64,000 nt of DNA, taken from NCBI GenBank assembly GCA_037074765.1, contig JBAMDO010000091.1:62001-126000 (forward strand), read 5' to 3'. Every line of letters begins with the position of its first letter. The stretch's first letter is position 1. This DNA is from Mansonella perstans (taxonomy: Eukaryota; Nematoda; Chromadorea; Rhabditida; Onchocercidae). Shown here piece by piece: positions 53,085 to 64,000 of this stretch. The position numbers were made by a program, and so were the translations under genes. The notes beneath the pieces were generated by a model that made no database searches, was not told the DNA's origin, and saw nothing but the letters and a program-made list of their open reading frames with translations.

Positions 53085-55439
53085 CTTACATAATCTTAAC
53101 CGAATTTTCTCATTGGGCGGAGCACCTCTGAACGTATTGCAGCACTTCGAACTGTGCCCTCCTCTCTTTTCTAAGAAATGGGCAAAGACTTAAACATCCA
53201 TCAAATCTTACTACGGTAACCATCCTTTATTTTCTATTCTTCTGAATGTCATGAATGTCATCATTTACTACATCTCTTGCGCTATTTCCGTTTAATATTT
53301 TTCACAGTAATGCTATTCAGAAGTTTGTCTTTACAGTTGAAACATTAAGAACTCAATAATATATCATTCGTATTTTCCGTGACGCAATATCTTTAAGTAA
53401 GCCTACTGCAATTATAACGCTTTTGTGTATAATATGTCAACTATTCCATACTTTTCGAAAAAATTAATGAACAATGTATCGATAAACAATCATTGCTTAA
53501 TTTTTCAGTTTATGCATTTTAGTTTAACCAATTTCATAATTTACACTTATCTAATTTTAAATTTAAGTATGATAGTTTTACATGTATGAGTTTTAAAAAT
53601 TGCTACGGTTTCCCCCATTGTGTATTTTATATGATGTTTTTAATAATTAAGTCATACTGATCAAGTCAGTAAGGCAGTATTCCCTTTTTTGATGTGAACG
53701 TTCAGTCTTATTTTCCAACACACGTTAGCACTTCTTGACAAGAATTATTTTTCAAAAATAGTTTATTCAAAATATTCAGGCGGAATAGTAGACGATACCA
53801 TATTGCAGCAAAAGAGCTATTGGTATGTTTAGTATACAATGCATATAAAGTATACTGAAAAAAATAAATGGAAAAAAGTTTGTGAAGAAATCAGGACGAT
53901 TCTCACTAATTGCAAGAATTTATTTGTGTTAACCCTCAACTTTACAAAGTTTGATGCAGAGCTTCATCAATTTTCTCGTCATTTAAGATCATTTTTTCAT
54001 TCTCAGTTCGTTCAACTTAATTTACACATATGGTTGATTCTCCTCTTTCATCCTTTACGTGTTTCACGTTGCTTATTCCTGTTCATCTACAAAAAGATGA
54101 TACACTTTAAACGGTCTGGAAGAGCTGCTAGAACTCTATCTTTCGCTACTATTAGTCTATTAAAAAAAATCCCAAACTTTAAACTTCTGACTGATTGCCT
54201 TACATAAAATGTTGAGAATGCGTACATTACCATAATTATTACTGAGAATATTAGAATCTGGACTGAATGAGCGTATGAATAGAAGAACAAATTTAATCAT
54301 ATTTATTTTCTACAAACATCAAGCATACATAAATTTACAACTTAAGCAAATGAAAAAAAGTTCTATTAATCCATATTTTCCCGATGCTTTCCGAGAGAAA
54401 AAGCGGAGAAAAACACAATCAATATACAGGAAACTTTTTTAGTGCAAGATGTCGAACAAATTCACTGCTATAAAAGACCATGAAATTGATCAAATAATAA
54501 AAATTTCAAAAATGAAATCAAAAAGACAGGAAAAAATAATTAATCTGAAGATGTATTAAGTCTTTCTGAATTCAAGTTTTTGTCGGTTTTGAATAAATAG
54601 ATAAAGTACGTGTGCCACTGTCAATTAAAAAGTCTTCGCAAAGTAAGTCTAGTGCAACATGTCGAACAAATTCACTGCTATAAAAAACCATGAAATTGAT
54701 CAAATAATAAAAATTTCAAAAATGAAATCAAAAAGACAGGAAAAAATAATTCAGAAATCAAAGAACGTAATCTGATTATTAATGAAAATATCAGCTTACT
54801 CAAAGTGACACATCTTGCTAGCGATCAAGAAAAACGGCTGTAAAGTTATAGAAACCACAATTTTAAAATTATCGAAAATATGATAGTATTATGGGCGCGT
54901 GCCGCACTGCATTTTCATCTAACATATAAAGCTTTATAATGGCTATAAAAATGTGTGTAACACGGTTGATGACAAGGTACGCTGCTGTTGCGCACTCCAA
55001 CATCTTTTAATTATCTATTTTCCAGTTCACCCGCTCCCTCACCATATCAATACAATGTATTCTACACTGACCCTATTTTAAGAGTTTATTTTTCAAATTT
55101 CCAAAAACAAGAAATGTTTTAAATGATGAATATTTTCCTCTTTTTGCTTATTTCATTTATACTTGAAATAAAACACTATCCTCAATACTCCAGTGGACAA
55201 GAAGTAAAGACATTTTCTCACTAGTCTTTCATGATTTGTCGTTCAAAAAATTAAAACGAGACCAGCAGTGCATTTCATAATCCCATACGAAAATCTCTTA
55301 AAAAATATTCATTTTACAAACGATAAGGGAAGGTCTGAAAAGTATGATTCAGAATACTGCAAAGAGATTGCCACAATTCACAGTAATAAAGAGTGCGGCA
55401 CAACATTAAAGAAATGAAGCAGTCCACGTTTTTTTTCTT
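53085..55439. other. Upstream region of the bHLH gene
   Basis: About 2.4 kb before the bHLH start codon and after the RABGGTB stop. It contains the 101-bp direct repeat listed separately. An open frame at 53839-54207 (plus) has coding-like length but no splice context or recognisable motif. Probably regulatory, but I cannot point to sites. Confidence 0.5.
54441..54751. repeat. 101-bp direct repeat, 210 bases apart
   Basis: The segment 54441-54541 recurs at 54651-54751 with two substitutions (AGATG/ACATG and AAAGACC/AAAAACC). The 109 bases between are unrelated. The unit includes AACAAATTCACTGCTATAAA. No open frame runs through it. Confidence 0.95.
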
Positions 55440-58400
55440 TCAACAAATAGATAAATCACCAAGACATTTTTTACCCATGCAAAACACAGGATCAACTGTT
55501 GTCAACGACTTATTGTAAGCACCAAGTAAACTCAATCCTGCCAGACCAAAAACAGTGTGGAAAGGATCAGCCTAAAAAAGACATTTCTGAAAGAATATCA
55601 AACCTGTGCAGTAAATTGATTATCATTCAGTGAATCTATATCTGCAGGAAACTAAATTTACTAAAATAATAATAAAATAAAAGATGCATTACAAGAAAAT
55701 AAGCAATTAATGTTAATGCAAAATGAAATATTGACTTACCACATCACCCGGTCTATCAGCAAAACCGCCATCCTTATCTTGACAAGCTAATATGAATTTT
55801 ATCATCGACTTCTGAAATAACAGCTAAATTTAACAGATGGATCGCAAAAGTTTATCATATTGTCAATACTTAATGCAGAAAAGTATTCCGTTACAAAGTT
55901 TTTACAAATAATAATTTCAAAAATGTTACTAACATTATCAATCCAATGTAACCGCCCAAGTATTTTTAGTGATGCAAGTACCCACCAGGAGTAGCAAACA
56001 TCGGGCAATTTTTCTGGTCTACCTGAAATTTTTCTTTAAAATCAATGGAATGAGCAATATAGGTCTTAATTGTATGCGCAGATACAGATTTATGCGAATC
56101 CATCCGTTTTTGCACTGCTAGTGCTAATGACCTACATTTGCACTAGATGTGTTCTACTATCCACTTTCGCATACATTAACAGAATGTACATCAGTATGTA
56201 CTATCCGATTGCAATCAGTTTGTTAGAAAATACAACAGAAAGAGACATTCTCACAACTTCTATGAATATTGTCATGCTTCCTCTTTCTCCCCATGCACTG
56301 TTGTTGATGACATACCGATAATGCGTATAATGATGCGTAAATTGTATGGCCATGTACGGTTAGTCGAACAGTCACAGAAACAACTGTTCTAATTTATTAT
56401 GTTACACGCCACGCGTTCTTTATTGAATCCTCTTTAGTAAAATATCGCTATTCGTTTCACAAAGGTCACCTTGATCCAATTTATGAATTACCTCAATCAT
56501 ATTGTATACCAAAAAAAAAAATTCTTTCTAGTCGTATGTTTTATCACTTCGTGAAAAACATTAAAATGATCGTAACTAACTAATACTTATTGTATAGCAG
56601 TTCTTCAAACTGTAGCTCAAAAAATCGATGAAAATAATTATAATGAAACAATAGCAATAATTACATAACTTTGCTGTGGTGAACCAACATTTAAGATTTA
56701 CTGAAAAATGTGGAGGGAAAACAAGTATACTGTATATTTTTAATAAGCACTATACTTAAAATTATCCACTTCCTCCCTTATGAAAATTAGCAAAATTTAC
56801 ATTCAAGACTACAATAAACATAATGGTCATAATGAAAAGTAATAAATGTCTAGTAGTTAAACGGATGACAAGATTGTTAACAGGAAGAAGGGAACAGTAG
56901 GAATAGTAAATCATCCGACGAAAGTAGTGTCATCATAGCTATTATCTAGTGACGTCTTTATTCCTTTCATTCCCTCTGCAGGGATCAACTAATGTAATAC
57001 AATAACAGCATTAGTATAATACATTATTATGTCATTAGTTGCTGCTAAATCTCCACATATACCGGTAATTTGAATAATTCTTACTCATTACAGGAAAGAT
57101 TATGATCAATTAAAGTCTATTTCGTCCAGAAAGTTGATAGCTGTGCTCATTATTTTTCCAGTATTCTAGTGCTAACTTGGGACTTATTAAGGAGATAGCT
57201 GTAGTTCTGTTGAACTATAACCTTTAATCTCAGACAATGTTCTTTTCAATCAGTACAAAATTATGTTGTGATCTACTTCCCGTCTTGTTAAATGTATTTT
57301 ATCTACTCTTTTCCAGTATTTCTAATATGTTTATAAAAAGTTACCTACTCATTGAAAAACAATTCAGATGACTTAAGTAATTTCCATCCTTAGAGTGAGA
57401 CATAGTTTTGTACTTTGTTGTCCTTCGAAAAAAAAAAAACAATTATCCTCTCACTGGATGCAGTGCAGTACTTTACAACCATGAATAAGTAATTTCGGTT
57501 GGAAATATGCACATCTACGTTTAATTTTCAAAGGGATTAATTTGGATAAAATAAAGCAAACAAAACCTCAAACATATCAAAAATAAAAATAAAACATACC
57601 ATTCAGGCCACCTGATTGACATTGCCTTTCAGCCAGCCATCGTGCTGTTCGCTCAGCATCGATCAGTTCTAAGCAATCTGCTATTAACAGGCTTCCCAAA
57701 CAACAATATACCTGGGAATTTGCAAATTTATTGCTTTTAATACCAATTTAAATTCAAATACATTATTTAGAGTAGCTGAAACCGCGAACCTGTCCAGCAT
57801 GACTTTCCGAACCAGGCCTAGTCCCAAATCCACCATCGAAATTGTAACAATGAAGAATGAAATCAATAGCCTTTTCTACGTTTATCGAATCTTCTAATTT
57901 TTTCTAAAAAATAAATAAAAATTCATAACTTCTACCCAACTAATGATCCTGCATACTTTCAGGAAAATAATAACAAGGAGAGATGAATTCTATTTTTGTC
58001 CTACTTTTATTTGTATTTGTTTCTAAAAAACAAGAAAATAAATGAAATAATTTTACAGTACTCAACGAGTTTCTTTGCTATAAACGATTCCATAATTTCT
58101 GCCGTTCATTCTGTTGATTTATATAAAAAGAACTATTAAAGTTGTCTTAAACAGGAAGATCTTCAAATGAGTTAAGTGAAAGAATTGCTTTTAACTTCCT
58201 GGTGTTTTCTTCAACTTACAATCAAATGAAGCGTCGCCAATGCACAGAATGAAAAGCGCGTATCAACTTCATTATATTCATCGCCACCAAAACTTCCATC
58301 TTCATTTTGTAAAGATGTGACATAATAGGCTACTGCATCTGTATCAATTTCATTCAACTTACCCAGCATTATCAATATCTAAAATGTAGCTAATTTTAGG

Positions 58401-60123
58401 TAAACCCACATACTTTCATAGCTAATTATAGGTAGATCATTTGCAACAAAGAACTTCCTGTACTTTGTTAATAACTACTTTCCACACATTGAGGTTTAGA
58501 GCTAATTTTATAGTTATTGATATTCTCTAGAAGTTAACTGACCGCCTAAAAATTATGTTTTATTTTTGCTCAAAACATTTAATACAAAATATAAAGAGAA
58601 CATAGCACAAAATATGAATTCTCCTTTGATCCTGACTTCGAAAAACATCGTTGGAAAAAAAAAAATTCTAACAAGAAAACCGATGGTTCAAAACAAACGA
58701 GAGGATTCATAAGGTTTATGAGCAAAATCACTGTTAATTTAAAATGCACAGAAAAGGGAAACCGCTAAAATCATCTGTTAGTAATGATTAATAAATATGT
58801 ATGATAAAGATCTGGATGACCAGTGATAATAACATATTTTAGGTAAATCCATATGTAAGCGGCAAGCAAAGCACAAAGTATAAGGAAAATGCGTTAATAA
58901 TTGCATACAATCATCGATTTCTAACCCAAAGAGATGAACTGATTTACATTGCACAATACCACTCTACCTTTTTCACCTCTTCTTTGACCAAGACCGCAGC
59001 ACAGTCCTTCGTTAGCATATTTATTTCCATGCAAACTGTGAATTCTGCAGCGGCAAACAACGACTCAAAGCAAATCTCATAAGGAAAAAAGTCACATATG
59101 TGCCAGGGCCGGTCAACAGAAGTCAACACAATTCTTTTAATGATATAAATAAATTTTACAAACTTGACCACTACAAAAATGACTTAATTTTTTCGGCTAT
59201 GATTACAATGGTCAAGCTATTGTAGTTTTTAAGTGAAGTAAAACTTTTTGCTATTATATCTCAACAATTATATTGCCAATCATATACATCGTACTTGAAT
59301 ACTTTACATGCATTTACTTGAGCTAAAATCCAAATTTGGGTCGAAATTCAGTGCTACCTAAACTACATATATGAAACATGCGATTGCTAATGCTTGCGCA
59401 TCTATTTCCAGTACCGAATCAAAGAAATAATTAGATGTTCAATAGTGTCTGATTCTGTAACAGTTTAGAAAATAATAAGTATAAGTTTACTTGTACAGCA
59501 CTCAATGTATGCAGCAAGTGGGCATCGTGTTGCTCAACAGGCGCAAAGCCACCATTTGGTCGTTGACATCGTTTTACGTAAGCAGCAACCTCATTAAAAT
59601 CCACTTTGTTCAATTTGCCCATGATATCCATTGCTTGCAAGCACCAATAGATACCACTCATTCGAAGATATTCCATGGTAACACATTCCTATAATTTCCA
59701 GTATCGAAAAAAAACTTAATGAAACACTTTTTAGCAGCTGAAACTCTTGCAAATTCTACTTTATTATGACGAAAAAGTAAAAAATTGCCCATCCTTCTTT
59801 TGGATGATTCTGCACAGTCGTTTTTAATATCATGGTAATAATAGTGATTTAGAGATACCATTTTTCAGATGTTTTGCAGACTCAATATAAACCGGGTTAG
59901 TACAGAATTTTAATAGCGTGCACCAAAGAAATATAATTTAAAAGCCTAAAATTCCACAACAACTGGTAAAGGTCATCCGTAGTATCTATTCAGAACTTAC
60001 ATAAGATTCCTTATCTTCGATATAATGCGCAATGAAATCCACATGCTTTGTAAGTAACAATTCATTGGCTGCATCTTTGCCGATATCCACATCTTTACGG
60101 CAGTAATCAAGAAAGACATTCAT
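55440..60123 (-). CDS. RABGGTB: Rab geranylgeranyltransferase beta subunit
   Basis: Catalytic subunit of the enzyme that attaches geranylgeranyl groups to the C-terminal cysteines of Rab GTPases presented by REP. Eight exons (60001-60123, 59491-59688, 58220-58378, 57790-57903, 57600-57711, 55934-56022, 55740-55811, 55440-55571) keep frame and give 332 residues, essentially the human length. Prenyltransferase repeats are clear: [96 protein letters not shown] and [17 protein letters not shown]. Zinc ligands are expected at Asp243, Cys245 (PDVCYSWW) and His294 (DPFHT). The ATG is two bases from a TTCAG acceptor, which suits trans-splicing. The intron between exons 5 and 6 is large (about 1.6 kb), as is that between exons 2 and 3. 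Confidence 0.97.
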
Positions 60124-61663
60124 ATCTGAATTTAAAAGCTACCAAGATTTTAGAAATAAAATTTGCAAGTCAAACGATATGATTCAATGCCAATATCTTA
60201 GCATAATCGCTTAAATATGAATCATTTTGATACTACTCCAGTAGTTATCGCAATTTCTAGGATACCAGTATGCAAGGACAGGAGCGATTTGCACATGTCG
60301 CATGACAAGTACCGTAGTTATCCATTGCGTGCCCATTAGAAAATTACACTTAGATCTTGATAACGGTAACTCATCCACTATTAGGTAATTAAAACGTGTA
60401 AAGACGATGCAATCAATCATGAAATGAAGGAAGAGTATGGAAAAGAAAAATCAAAGATAGAATGTCAGTAGTTTCGTCAAAATCTCCATTTTCTTACCTT
60501 CCATTCTTCCATTTCTCTTTGGAAAAATATGTCAACAGATGGGCAAGTGAAAGAATGGGTGACAGCAAGCCATGTCACATACAGCGAAAGATTTAAATTT
60601 GGTAGTGAAGAAAGGGAAGGGATGAAACTTCGATCCTGATTTGAAATTTATAATTTTAAAAATTTATATAACGAATCCTAAAGAAATTATTTAACATATT
60701 CCCAGGTCACTTACTTGTCTCCTACAAATCAGATTAATTTATTTGTTTTATAATCATTCTATTATTCAACACAATTTCGTTTTCAATGATGCTACCTGAT
60801 ACACTCAACCTAAAAGAGTTGGGTCTCGATTAATCTAAAAAAAAGTATTTATTGGCAAAATACTTATTGCATCGAAATAATATTTATGACAAGTGACCGC
60901 ACCTTTTATTCATATCTGTCAAAAAGAAGAAAACCCAATATTTTGAAAAACAAAAATTTGAACTGTTTGTTTCAAGAAATTATATGATAATAGTTAAGGC
61001 TCACAAAAATTAACTTATTTTCAGCATCAAAAATTCATATGAGCAAAGAGAAAGATATGATGGTATTATTGATGAAAAGGATGACAAAATAAACAAAATG
61101 AAAATAATTTCTTTAGAAATAAATCCCTGCAAACAATTTCAGCAAATCGGTATAAAATATATTACAAAAGATAGCATCTTTACTCACAGTTAGGAAAAAA
61201 ATTCGAATAATTTCCCAAGTATTTCCCAAAAAAGTCCACAGCTAATGAAATCTATCAAGCTCAGTTGAGGATTAAAGTTGTAATTGTCGGTACTTCAAAG
61301 CGAGTAAACTTGAGGCATAAAATAATACGAATGTGACGCCTATTTATCATCATAAAAATTATTGAAAACATGCAAAGCGGGAATTGAACTGAACAAGAAA
61401 ACAAATGCAGACAGTAAATCAAGAAAATTCATGGAAAAAAGACTTATACAAAAAATATATAGAAGTGTTGGTTACAGAATTAGCAAGAACAATACCTTTT
61501 CGGAAGTGAATATTCAAACCCTCAAATTCACCGTAGCAAAGCATTTCAATGATCGATACAAAAAAGATTTTCATTTGAAACTGCTTCACTTTTTCCCTAA
61601 TTTTCTTTCTCTTTGATGAATATATAAATTTATCCTCGCAATCTAAATAAAAACTAAATTACA
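60124..61663. other. Intergenic region
   Basis: About 1.5 kb between two minus-strand genes. The plus-strand frame at 61362-61616 is lysine-rich and AT-driven, with no support. Nothing else seen. Confidence 0.55.
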
Positions 61664-62418
61664 CTAAAAGTCCTGAAATTTTTTTATAGTTGGAAAATGT
61701 ATCTTTTGAGCTATATGAATTCCGATCACTAACACTGCAATATTCACAGGGAAGAGAGAAGAAAATGTTTGGAAATGCGGGCAAAGTATAAACTATATTT
61801 TAAAAGCAATCTATGCAAATCGTTCAAGACATTAACAAAGAATAAGAAAATATAGAAAGCATGAAAAACCTTCTGAAGACCCCGGAGCGACAGCCCATTT
61901 TTCCAGTTCCTCGTCCATGTTATTACCGCCACTACTATTTCCAAACAAACGAAGGAATTCTGCAAGTTTCATATTCTTCAAAGCATTCTGAGAATCTTTT
62001 TTTACCATGTTAATGAGTTGCTCAATTTTCAAAACATCTGAAATCATTATTATGATTACTGATTATAAGCGATTTTAAGGACCAAATGAATTAGTGTGAT
62101 AGGACGAACACTGCTGCGAGGTTGACAGAATCCTTGCATTTTATAATACATTAAAATTCCAATTTTTAGATTTCCAACTTAAACACATGATCAAAAATTA
62201 CTTTGCTCGAAATTTTGCAAACCTCCAGACAAATTCGTGCCAAAATAACTAAAAATGGAATCTCCAGATGCTGAATTAGCATCTGAACTGTCGATATTAT
62301 TGTCTTTCACATTTTTATTTTCTTTTCCGGCTACTTTCTCATCTGCTGAGTCGCCACTGTCTTCGGATATTGCTTTACGATTTTCAACAGCGCTGTAATC
62401 CTGCAATAAATAGAGCAT
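61664..62418 (-). CDS. Unrecognised small acidic protein
   Basis: Three exons (62223-62418, 61870-62037, 61664-61734) join in phase and give 144 residues from an ATG at 62418. The same spot also looks like an acceptor (TTATTGCAG), so the frame may instead continue from an upstream exon. The first part is acidic and low-complexity (SEDSGDSADEKVAGKENKN, then DSIFSYFGTNLSG). The second has a helical stretch (LKIEQLINMVKKDSQNALKN, KLAEFLRLFG) followed by a glycine/asparagine linker. The third is a short hydrophobic-basic tail (LVIGIHIAQKIHFPTIKKF). No signal peptide is seen. I cannot name a family. It lies between the sulfhydryl oxidase and RABGGTB genes on the same strand, with more than 1 kb to each. 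Confidence 0.55.
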
Positions 62419-63523
62419 AATTCAGTGATCATTTAGAATCTAAACAACAAACATATTAAAACAAAACTGGTGTTGGGCGTTTCATAGAGGACAACGTTCC
62501 GCTATGTCAAACATGCAACATTTGAGCCAGGTAGCAAATATATTGCACTGAGGTACCACGGCAACACTATTACTTTAATTGGAATTGTCAGCTTTTTTAC
62601 AGTTTGATCTAGGATAAATAAATCACTTCAACGTGATATGATACTGATTTACTTCAAGATAGGCAGTACAAATAAAAAAAGAAATAAAATTTGAGCACAC
62701 AAAAAAGAACACCTACTTCATATGTTTCATATCGTATTCTGCTTCTGACTACCGGATAGATCCCACAGTGAATTCAGTGACTTGACTGTTGCTAACAATT
62801 CAACACTAATGTCGACATCTTCAGGAACAACATCGAACTTTGAGTGAAATTCGAAGTCTGTTTAAAGATGTCAATTCTTTGTTTCCAGAATCTTGATAGC
62901 AGCTGCAGAAATAAAGCATGAAAAAAGTGCCAGTGGATCTTCAAGGAGATTAAAAAATGCCGGAAATTTAAAAGACTTATAGCTTCAAAATTAAGCAGCT
63001 CAAAGAAAGATAGAAAGGAAAAAAACAAAGCAGTAAGCTAAGTTTTTTATCATGAAGAATCGGGAATAATACAGAAGTCAAAAACAACTCAAGCCCAAGT
63101 TTTAACGAACCCTCTCAAAGTTCAAACAAATCAGCCTTTTCAATTCCAGCAATTGAAAAATTTTAAGCTCCATTAAATAAAAGATTAAATAAACTTTAGA
63201 TAAATAACTGCCGATAAAAATGTTACCACCTGTGATCATTAATAAAACTTTATGTGCACTGCACAGTAAAAGAAAGCCATTTCAGAAGATGGGTACATAA
63301 ATGCATAAATAAATTAAAGGAATTTGCAAAAAACTGTAACAAATACGAAAGCTAGCAACAAGTCTTCTAGAAACAACATTTCAAATTTTTCTAATACAAA
63401 ATTTCTGAACAAAAATCAGCAATAATGGTTCAAAGTATATTACTCTGCTTCATATAAATTACGAAGGTTGAAAATTCATGAATCGAGACGATTTTCCAAA
63501 ATAATATCAATTCATCTCAGAAG
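62419..63523. other. Gap with one possible orphan exon
   Basis: Minus-strand sequence at about 62740-62861 opens after a TTTAAACAG acceptor with a coding-like frame (FEFHSKFDVVPEDVDISVEL, then LATVKSLNSLWDLSG). It could be a 5' exon of the gene at 61664-62418, but I found no donor that joins the two in phase. The rest is AT-rich and empty. Confidence 0.4.
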
Positions 63524-63730
63524 TTAATATTCACAAGAGCCATCCTTCCAACCATCTAGCCAACGTTCCTTCCACCGAGTACAGTCATATTCCGATTTAC
63601 CAAGTTTCTTGTTAATTCGGTTATGCAATCCACACATCCACAATGAAAACCTTTCACGATCTTCAACATCTGGAGGATGTTTTGACAAATCCTTACGTAG
63701 ATCTTCCGCACAGTGAGAGCAAGGATACGT
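63524..63730 (-). CDS. GFER: ERV/ALR FAD-linked sulfhydryl oxidase, last exon
   Basis: ERV1/ALR (GFER) oxidises cysteines in the mitochondrial intermembrane space, taking electrons from Mia40 and passing them to cytochrome c or oxygen through FAD. Only the final exon (68 residues plus stop) is in the window; the rest lies beyond the right edge. It opens just before the redox CxxC in YPCSHCAEDLRKDL and continues with the FAD-binding histidine/asparagine motif LWMCGLHNRINKKLGK. It ends in CTRWKERWLDGWKDGSCEY, the family C-terminus with its structural cysteine pair. C. elegans also encodes ALR without canonical Mia40, so the partner here is an open question. The TTTTAG acceptor at 63731 is in phase 0. 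Confidence 0.93.
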   Translation of the reverse strand, partial: TYPCSHCAEDLRKDLSKHPPDVEDRERFSLWMCGLHNRINKKLGKSEYDCTRWKERWLDGWKDGSCEY

Positions 63731-64000
63731 CTAAAAAAAATAATAAGGATTAAATCTTGCGAATTTCTTCCGAATACTAGGTAAATATTAGTGCATTAAT
63801 GAAGCTTACTGATGGTAAGATTATGCAAAGATAGTAAAGTGCAGAACTATTTTCACTTAACAAGCACTGCTTTAATATTTTATCTCATTGGGGAGCTTTA
63901 TCATATTGCTAATAGTCGTTTAATTTATTATCTTCGAGGATATTTTAATGTGTTTTGTCTAGTTTAATATTTTGTTTAACTGTAGTTGGTAATTTTGATT
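63731..64000. other. Probable intron at the window edge
   Basis: Sequence upstream of the sulfhydryl oxidase last exon. AT-rich, with no in-phase upstream exon found, so it is most likely intron running off the window. Confidence 0.6.

Noticed and set aside
53839..54207. Plus-strand open frame of 122 codons
   Set aside because: No family resemblance, no splice context, composition matches AT-rich background.
55440..63730. Operon of sulfhydryl oxidase, small protein and RABGGTB
   Set aside because: Same strand, but gaps exceed 1 kb, well over the roughly 100-base spacing typical of nematode operons.

Overview
The window looks like nuclear DNA of a nematode, most probably a spirurid or filarial parasite. 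The sequence is AT-rich, and the genes are broken into many small exons by introns with TTTTCAG-type acceptors. Several start codons lie directly behind a splice acceptor, as expected when a spliced leader is added (GMPR, RABGGTB, LEV-9-like). The best gene matches include nematode-type proteins such as a WAP plus sushi LEV-9-like scaffold. I could not identify the species. I found no tRNA, rRNA, CRISPR array or recognisable transposase.

Layout. 1-7.6 kb: the 3' end of a porcupine (PORCN/MBOAT) gene, then about 5 kb holding a gene that ends in a 102-bp coding minisatellite, then a second near-identical 1.18-kb copy of the porcupine 3' end. 7.5-10.3 kb: ELP6 and ribosomal protein uL13 (RPL13A/rpl-16), both on the minus strand. 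12.4-17.4 kb: a DGCR6 homologue, an unrecognised plus-strand gene and a C2H2 zinc-finger gene. 20.3-30.3 kb: a 31-exon condensin I subunit CAP-D2 gene. 31.4-33.3 kb: Taspase-1. 37.3-46.6 kb: a 24-exon plus-strand gene for a secreted WAP, sushi and Ig protein, LEV-9-like at its N-terminus. 47.0-49.2 kb: GMP reductase. 51.7-53.1 kb: an Atonal/LIN-32 type bHLH factor. 55.4-60.1 kb: the Rab geranylgeranyltransferase beta subunit. 61.7-63.7 kb: an unrecognised gene and the last exon of an ERV/ALR sulfhydryl oxidase.

I assembled the exon structures by hand from splice sites, reading phase and family resemblance. For ELP6, uL13, DGCR6, CAP-D2, Taspase-1, the LEV-9-like gene, GMPR, LIN-32-like and RABGGTB every exon junction keeps frame, so these models are consistent from start to stop. 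Most genes are unrelated housekeeping functions (Wnt acylation, tRNA wobble modification, translation, chromosome condensation, purine salvage, Rab prenylation, mitochondrial thiol oxidation). I see no tight operon.

The most notable points are three. The first is the 1.18-kb direct duplication, in which one copy completes porcupine and the other completes ELP6 around an inserted 5-kb block. The second is the long LEV-9-like precursor, with a tetrabasic furin-type site between an N-terminal WAP plus eight sushi modules and a second set of about ten sushi-like modules with an Ig domain. The third is a candidate alternative last exon that would destroy the fourth zinc finger of the C2H2 gene.
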